Below are positions 59,694 to 64,000 of a DNA stretch of 64,000 nucleotides, piece after piece. Every line of letters starts with the position of its first letter. Positions within the stretch are counted from its first letter, which is position 1. The translations under genes were made by a program, and so were the position numbers. Source of the stretch: Nostoc sp. UHCC 0702 (GTDB lineage: Bacteria; Cyanobacteriota; Cyanobacteriia; Cyanobacteriales; Nostocaceae); assembly GCA_017164015.1 (NCBI GenBank), contig CP071065.1:6973501-7037500 (forward strand), written 5' to 3'. The notes beneath the pieces are model-generated. The model did no database searches. It saw nothing but the letters and a program-made list of their open reading frames with translations, and was not told the origin of the DNA.

Positions 59694-60194
59694 GTGGCAC
59701 GATTAGCTGCAAAAGTATTAAATTTGAACGAGAGCGATCGCTCACAACTCCAACAGTTGATCAACCGACACAATACGGCGCAACAAATAGTACTACGTGC
59801 AAAAATAATTCTCCTAGCGTCAGAGGGGAAAAATCATGGCGAAATTGCTCGATTATTAGATATAAGTCTTGATATGGCTCGTTTATGGCGAAACCGATGG
59901 TTGGAAAATAGCGATAAAGAGTTGTCTATTTTGCAGAGATTACAAGACTCAGAGCGTATTGGCGCACCAGTAAAATTTAGTATGGAGCAAGTAATCGAAC
60001 TATTCGCCCTTGCATGTTCACCACCCGAAGACTATGGACGATCAATAAGTCATTGGACATCAAGAGAACTAGCGGACGAAATCATGAAACAAGGTATCAT
60101 TGAAAGCATATCTGTCCGCCATGTTGGAAGATTATTAGAAGAAGCAGAACTTAAACCCCACCAGAGCCGCTACTGGTTAACCCCCCCCTCTTGA
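59694..60194 (+). CDS. IS630 transposase, N-terminal frame (helix-turn-helix)
   Basis: 166 residues from a GTG start. It contains the paired DNA-binding part: NHGEIARLLDISLDMARLWR is a homeodomain-like helix-turn-helix, and SISHWTSRELADEIMKQGII a winged-helix region (HTH of IS630 type). The frame ends TPPS-stop at a run of eight C at 60181-60188. The catalytic part continues in the +1 frame, so a full transposase needs slippage or a frameshift at this run. Confidence 0.9.
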   Translation: MARLAAKVLNLNESDRSQLQQLINRHNTAQQIVLRAKIILLASEGKNHGEIARLLDISLDMARLWRNRWLENSDKELSILQRLQDSERIGAPVKFSMEQVIELFALACSPPEDYGRSISHWTSRELADEIMKQGIIESISVRHVGRLLEEAELKPHQSRYWLTPPS

Positions 60195-60897
60195 TGAAGA
60201 ATTTGACGCAAAAGTTGAAGATATTACTGGTTTATACATCAGTGCGATTGAACGTTATCAAAACGGAGAGCGTACAATATCGATTGATGAAATGACTGGG
60301 ATTCAGGCTACAGAGCGTTTAGAAAAAGATTTACCAATGCGACCGGGTAAGGTTGAAAGACGGGAGTTTGAGTATATTCGTCACGGTACACAAAGCTTAA
60401 TTGCTAGTTTCGATATTGCCACTGGTCAAATTGTTGAACCAAATTGTGGAAACACAAGAACCGAAGAAGATTTTGTCCAACATATTCGTCGAATTATTGA
60501 AAGCGACCCTCAGGCAATCAAATGGCATTTGATTATGGACTGTCTTAATACTCACCAGTCGGAATCATTAGTTCGCTTTGTTGCACAAAAAGAAGATTTA
60601 AACATTGACCTTGGAATTAAGGGCAAAAGTGGCATTCTGAAATCGATGAAATCCCGTGCAGCTTTTTTGAGTGACCAAACACACCGAATTGTTTTCCATT
60701 ACACACCCAAACATTCTTCTTGGCTCAACCAAATTGAAATTTGGTTCAGTATTTTGGTTCGCAAGTTACTCAAGCGTGCTAGCTTCAAAAGTCAGGATGA
60801 CCTCAAAACCCGAATTCTCGAATTTATCGATTACTTTAATCAAACAATGGCTAAACCTTTTAAGTGGACATATAAGGGTAAAGTGTTGGCTATCTAA
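60190..60897 (+). CDS. IS630 transposase, DDE catalytic frame
   Basis: The frame is open from 60190 (LDEEFDAKVEDITG), and an ATG is at 60292. The DDE residues are visible: ISIDEMTGIQATERL (first Asp), KWHLIMDCLNTHQSE (second Asp) and HSSWLNQIEIWFSILVRKLL (Glu). The stop TAA (60895-60897) lies in the right inverted repeat. If the C run were seven instead of eight, both frames would fuse into one 401-residue transposase. Confidence 0.9.
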   Translation, partial: LDEEFDAKVEDITGLYISAIERYQNGERTISIDEMTGIQATERLEKDLPMRPGKVERREFEYIRHGTQSLIASFDIATGQIVEPNCGNTRTEEDFVQHIRRIIESDPQAIKWHLIMDCLNTHQSESLVRFVAQKEDLNIDLGIKGKSGILKSMKSRAAFLSDQTHRIVFHYTPKHSSWLNQIEIWFSILVRKLLKRASFKSQDDLKTRILEFIDYFNQTMAKPFKWTYKGKVLAI

Positions 60898-60925
60898 TGC
60901 TTGGCTTATTTACGCCGAAGTGTAC

Positions 60926-61531
60926 TAGTCGGTCACTAGACAATAATTTTAAAAGAGCTGAAGAGCGTGTTGTTAAATCACCATACTCTGGACGTGCGAA
61001 TGCTCCCCAAACCAGCGAAACTACAAAAACCATACCTAAAAATACAGGTAGAATTCGACTTTCTGCTATTTTTTCTAAAAATGTTAGAGAATCTACAGGT
61101 GGCTGAGGATTAGGTTGCCGCAATGCCAACCAAGGCAGAAAAAATACATTTGTGAGCAATGCCGTGCCAATCAAAAATGGAACCATAGGAAATCGCTGAT
61201 TGCGACCATCAATCACAAAGCCCCAGAATAGTATTGCCCATGTCACCACAATATTAAATAATCCCTCTAGCGCTGGATTGATGACTGGTGCGTCATTTGG
61301 AGATACAATTGGCAGCACTAACCAAAAGTTAAGGCTCAAACTCCATATTTCTTGTAATGTTTCAGATGTGATATGCAATAGTGATAATCCTGGAGGTAAA
61401 TCACTCAGTAATAGATAACCAACATAAACTAACCATACACTCCATAACAATATTTTTGAACCAGTTATTGATAGATTTTTTGTGGAAAAGCTAAAAGTCT
61501 GAATAATGAGTTTTTTTAATTCGCTGAACAT
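60926..61531 (-). pseudogene. Membrane protein gene truncated at its 3' end by the IS
   Basis: From ATG 61531 (GTG 61558 is an alternative) the frame encodes about 202 host residues: membrane segments at SKILLWSVWLVYVGYLLLSD, NIVVTWAILFWGFVIDGRNQ, FLIGTALLTNVFFLPWLALR and ILPVFLGMVFVVSLVWGAFA. Its last host codons are LLSSDRL; then the frame enters the IS and stops at 60890 after VHFGVNKPSIR. I recognise it only as a cyanobacterial integral membrane protein of unknown role. Excision of the IS would not rejoin it with any coding sequence, so its tail is deleted. Confidence 0.7.
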
Positions 61532-61558
61532 AACTTTATTACTTGGAAAATATTGCAC

Positions 61559-62120
61559 AAGTACATGAAACTCTTAAGAAACATAGGGAGGAGCCACTGC
61601 GGTGAGGTAGCCCCCGTCTTGGCTTGGAGCCAGATGGGGGACTACTGTTAGCGAAGCGTTAGCGACGAAGGAGCGTCAAAACGAGCGTCACCCGGAGGGT
61701 CTTGGGGTCTCCCCCAACGGGAAAGGCAGTTCGGAATCGGCGGAAAGCGCGCCCGTCTCCGACTGCCTCACCAAGTGGAGCATGTGGCGTTGGGGAGTAG
61801 GGAATAGGGAGTAGTGGCGTGACCGGACTAAAATAGTGCAAACTTGCTTGTGGAACAGGTAAAATGCCTTTTTTGGGCGGGCTAGAAGCCCACCCCACAA
61901 GAGTTATATTGATGCACCAAATTAGTCCAGTCGAACTACTACTGGCGTGACAAAACTAAAATGATACATTAAACCACATTCAAACCCACGAATTTATCCG
62001 TGGGTTAATCATTACGAATTACGAATGATCAATAACGAATTCTTTTGACTCCATTAGCTCAATCGAGCCGACAAATTTTACCTACTACGCTATTGAGTTC
62101 CGCCATCAATTAAAATATTG
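61559..62120. other. Palindrome-rich intergenic region
   Basis: 61590-61790: G+C-rich nested palindromes (GCGAAGCGTTAGCGACG, CCCCCAACGGG) like those at 47910-48080. 61821-61932: MITE-like element. 61983-62006: hairpin AACCCACG...CGTGGGTT, like an IS605-type end. No gene seen; translated frames across it are spurious. Confidence 0.55.
61821..61932. repeat. MITE-like element F
   Basis: Left end GACCGGACTAAAATAGTGC and right end, reverse-complemented, GACTGGACTAATTTGGTGC, form terminal inverted repeats. Inside is a hairpin GGGCGGGCTAGAAGCCCACC. A further GGCGTGAC ... ACTAAAAT sequence just outside (61945-61966) repeats the left end. Confidence 0.55.
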
Positions 62121-62576
62121 CTAACAAGGCATCAAAGCATCTAATCTCCCCAGTACTGCCATATCTTCTGCATCTAACTCCATTGGAATGCCACTACGAA
62201 TTAATTCCGAAAAGTCTTCATTCGGCACCATAATTGTCAACGTGTACAAGCGATTGGAACCCGTATTTTTAATCATATGAGTGCCGGTGGGAGGCACTAA
62301 TAAACTATCTCCTGCTTTGATATGAGCATTCTTTCCATCACACATGGCTATTCCTTCACCTTTGAGTACGAAAAACATTTCCACCGCCCATTGATGGCGA
62401 TTTGGCGGTGTTTGTCCACCGACTTCAAAAATTTCTAAGCAGCAAGTTAGGGAAGTATTAGCATTTGTGGAATCGAAGATAATTGCTAACCGATTAGTAT
62501 CATGGGGACTGATGCGATACACTTGGTAATCTTTAGGAGATTTAATCACAGGAATTACACAACGAGTAGCGTACAT
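62121..62576 (-). CDS. Cupin-domain protein
   Basis: 151 residues forming one cupin barrel: motif 1 PPNRHQWAVEMFFVLKGEGI (His, Glu) and motif 2 around GDSLLVPPTGTHMIKNTGSN (His). These bind a divalent metal. Single-domain cupins may be dioxygenases, isomerases or sensors; the substrate is unknown. It lies 64 bp downstream of, and in the same direction as, the isochorismatase-like gene, so the two are likely one operon, divergent from the amidohydrolase. Confidence 0.87.
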   Translation of the reverse strand: MYATRCVIPVIKSPKDYQVYRISPHDTNRLAIIFDSTNANTSLTCCLEIFEVGGQTPPNRHQWAVEMFFVLKGEGIAMCDGKNAHIKAGDSLLVPPTGTHMIKNTGSNRLYTLTIMVPNEDFSELIRSGIPMELDAEDMAVLGRLDALMPC

Positions 62577-62639
62577 TTGTTGATGCCCTCTTAAACTGTG
62601 GATAGTTATGAATTGGAGTTAGAAGTTAGAATTTTGAAC

Positions 62640-63422
62640 TCAGGACTCAGCACTTTTTTCTAACGCTGTTAAAATCGCTTGTGAATCAGTGACAAAACCA
62701 AAGCATTGTTTGACGTTGTATAATGTCGCTAACCAACAATAGTCAGGAGAAGTTGTGCCTGTGCAGTCTTTAACTAAAACACAGTCATATCCTAAAAAAT
62801 TGGCGTCACAAAGGGTAGTCATCACACATTGATCGGCGTTGACACCAGCAAAGAATAGTGTCGTCCTTCCCAGATTCCGCAAGATACTATCTAAGGGCGT
62901 ATCCCAGAAGCCACTCATCCGGTATTTATCGACGCGAACATCTTCCGGTAGCTGTTGTAATTCGTCCACTACCGCCGCTGCCCAGCTACCTGCCATAAGT
63001 ACTTTAGCACCATTGCTCGGTAGAGGATCGCCTAATCCTACGCCTTCTCCTGTGGGGTTGTAAACGTGGCGCGAAGCAGCACTAATATTGAGTAAGTCGG
63101 GACGATTGCCCCAATTTATCCAAATTACGGGGACAGCAGCTTTACGCAGTTCTGGAAGTAAGCTTTGCAACGGTTCGATAGGCTTACGCGCTGGAGAAAC
63201 ATCTACACCAATATGCGCTAACCAGCCATCAGGGTGGCAAAAGTCGTTTTGCATGTCAATGACGAGGATGGCGGCTTTTGCCAAGTCTAGGCGCAGGGTT
63301 TTAGTTTCTGTTGGTAAGATAACGGGTTGTGGGGTATTTTGAGGACGAGTGATATCTGCGATCGCATGATTCACAGTCCAAGCATTTGGCGCAACCCCTA
63401 ATGTCCGATAAGGTAGACTCAT
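62640..63422 (-). CDS. Isochorismatase-family cysteine hydrolase
   Basis: 260 residues. The catalytic triad is in order: Asp in AAILVIDMQNDFCHPDGWLA (about residue 55), Lys in VRVDKYRMSGFWDTPL (about 162) and Cys in FFAGVNADQCVMTTLCDANF (about 196). Members hydrolyse amides or ureido compounds such as carbamoylated or nicotinamide-like substrates. A 40-residue N-terminal extension precedes the domain. Together with the cupin and the divergent amidohydrolase it suggests breakdown of a nitrogen-containing ring or ureide compound (inference). Confidence 0.88.
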   Translation of the reverse strand: MSLPYRTLGVAPNAWTVNHAIADITRPQNTPQPVILPTETKTLRLDLAKAAILVIDMQNDFCHPDGWLAHIGVDVSPARKPIEPLQSLLPELRKAAVPVIWINWGNRPDLLNISAASRHVYNPTGEGVGLGDPLPSNGAKVLMAGSWAAAVVDELQQLPEDVRVDKYRMSGFWDTPLDSILRNLGRTTLFFAGVNADQCVMTTLCDANFLGYDCVLVKDCTGTTSPDYCWLATLYNVKQCFGFVTDSQAILTALEKSAES

Positions 63423-63506
63423 AAAATTGCAACACCCAACACCTTTTTTTATTTTGTAACCTGAAATCTGGTTGAGCGTTCATTTACTTAATCAAGGTTA
63501 AATATC

Positions 63507-64000
63507 GTGAATTTCACTATCCAAAATGTTTTAATCGCTGCCGATGATGCTTATACAACGGTAGATGTGCAGGTTGTAGACGGTAAAATTGCTGCCATTG
63601 CACCCGATTTAGAGGTCATCGGCACTGCCTTTAATGGTACAAATAAGCTGTTGCTACCTGGCTTTTTCAATGCTCATACCCACTCATCAGAAATGTGGCA
63701 GCGGGGGATCATGTCAGTCTTTCCTTTAGAATTATGGTTGGCGGAACTGTATGACTTTGCCCCCCTCGATACTGAAAAAGTTTATCTCAGCGCTTTGGGT
63801 ACGGCGGCGGAAACCCTGCTTTCCGGCGGTACGAGTGTAGTAGATCATTTAGTGTTAATTCCCGGACTGGAGTTGGAAACCATCGCTACCGCATTCCGCG
63901 CCTACAGAGAAGTGGGGATTCGCGCTTTTATCGCCCCGTTAATTCAAGATGAATCGATGACTGCGGGTATTCCATCGGGGGAATCAGCACAAACCCATGA
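63507..64000 (+). CDS. Amidohydrolase (TrzA/AtzB or SAH-deaminase-like), N-terminal part
   Basis: Starts with GTG 63507 and is still open at the window edge after 164 codons. The N-terminal beta-sandwich (NFTIQNVLIAADDAYTTVDV) leads to LLPGFFNAHTHSSEMWQRGI, where His-x-His binds the metal, then GTAAETLLSGGTSVVDHL. This is the subtype-III amidohydrolase family that deaminates cytosine, triazines, methylthioadenosine and similar rings. It is divergent from the isochorismatase gene with 84 bp between starts, suggesting joint control. Confidence 0.88.
   Translation, partial: MNFTIQNVLIAADDAYTTVDVQVVDGKIAAIAPDLEVIGTAFNGTNKLLLPGFFNAHTHSSEMWQRGIMSVFPLELWLAELYDFAPLDTEKVYLSALGTAAETLLSGGTSVVDHLVLIPGLELETIATAFRAYREVGIRAFIAPLIQDESMTAGIPSGESAQTH

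Larger units (their letters stand above)
59603..60925 (+). mobile_element. IS630-family insertion sequence, 1323 bp
   Basis: Left end GTACAGCACGGCGGAAATAA and right end (reverse-complemented) GTACACTTCGGCGTAAATAA, each followed by (A/G)CCAAGCATTA, form terminal inverted repeats of about 31 bp. TA dinucleotides at 59601-59602 and 60926-60927 flank it, as expected of IS630/Tc1-type targets. It contains two transposase frames. Its left flank is the truncated kinase, its right flank the truncated membrane-protein gene. Confidence 0.9.

Noticed and set aside
59601..60927. Simple IS insertion that could be excised to repair the kinase
   Set aside because: Joining the flanks gives an immediate stop and not a receiver domain, so a deletion must have accompanied or followed insertion.
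61659..61900. Two minus-strand frames of 70-79 codons
   Set aside because: They cover nested G+C-rich palindromes and a MITE and resemble no protein.

Overview
This 64 kb window looks like chromosomal DNA of a filamentous, probably heterocyst-forming cyanobacterium (Nostocales). The evidence is the very frequent HIP1 octamer GCGATCGC, a gene for the photosystem II subunit Psb30/Ycf12, a CyaB-type adenylate cyclase with GAF-GAF-PAS architecture, a phytochrome-like multi-sensor kinase, many short tandem repeats (units such as AGCAGGGG, ACTGGGG, TAATGGG, CAGTTGT) and several families of small inverted-repeat elements between genes. No CRISPR array or rRNA was seen. The only tRNA is tRNA-Arg(CCG).

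Layout. 0-9 kb: the end of a PstS-like binding protein, a Uma2 nuclease, an unknown protein, an orphan antitoxin-like gene, then a tight three-gene operon read leftwards (double-GHKL ATPase/histidine kinase, receiver protein, ComEC-like metallo-beta-lactamase) and an EF-G-like GTPase. The last 128 bp of the EF-G-like gene are present three times and bracket the antitoxin and the operon, so this looks like DNA accreted at the 3' end of that gene. 9-20 kb: TPR protein, PsiE, VOC protein, a 1.5 kb-residue FG-GAP/RTX secreted protein, a DUF4915 pseudogene split by a MITE, a 59-residue acidic peptide, a cupredoxin and methionine aminopeptidase. 20-31 kb: a membrane-anchored repeat protein, an amidase, and a multicopper oxidase followed by a VioB-like ferritin-fold protein with an overlapping partner. 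31-48 kb: recJ, psb30, a cysteine-cluster protein, two half-size GDT1 genes, DUF2808, cyaB, a two-partner-secretion adhesin, a TspO-like protein, a GH31 glucosidase, cutA and tRNA-Arg. 48-64 kb: glycosyltransferase, M23 peptidase, saccharopine dehydrogenase-like protein, CPA1 antiporter, a giant hybrid kinase cut by an IS630-family element, a truncated membrane protein, and a cupin/isochorismatase pair divergent from an amidohydrolase that runs off the end.

Most genes are single-function chromosomal genes. Three groups stand out: the ATPase-receiver-MBL operon (a candidate signalling or defence cassette that I cannot match to a named system), the oxidase/ferritin-like group at 25-31 kb (candidate metal or radical chemistry), and the 59.6-61 kb scar, where one IS has replaced the tails of two convergent genes.

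A second theme is repeat invasion of coding DNA. Tandem repeats that elsewhere lie between genes are translated in frame inside RecJ, the giant kinase, the TPR protein and the antiporter tail. Start sites were moved from the longest reading frame wherever an ATG with a ribosome-binding site or family conservation favoured it; this is stated in each entry.
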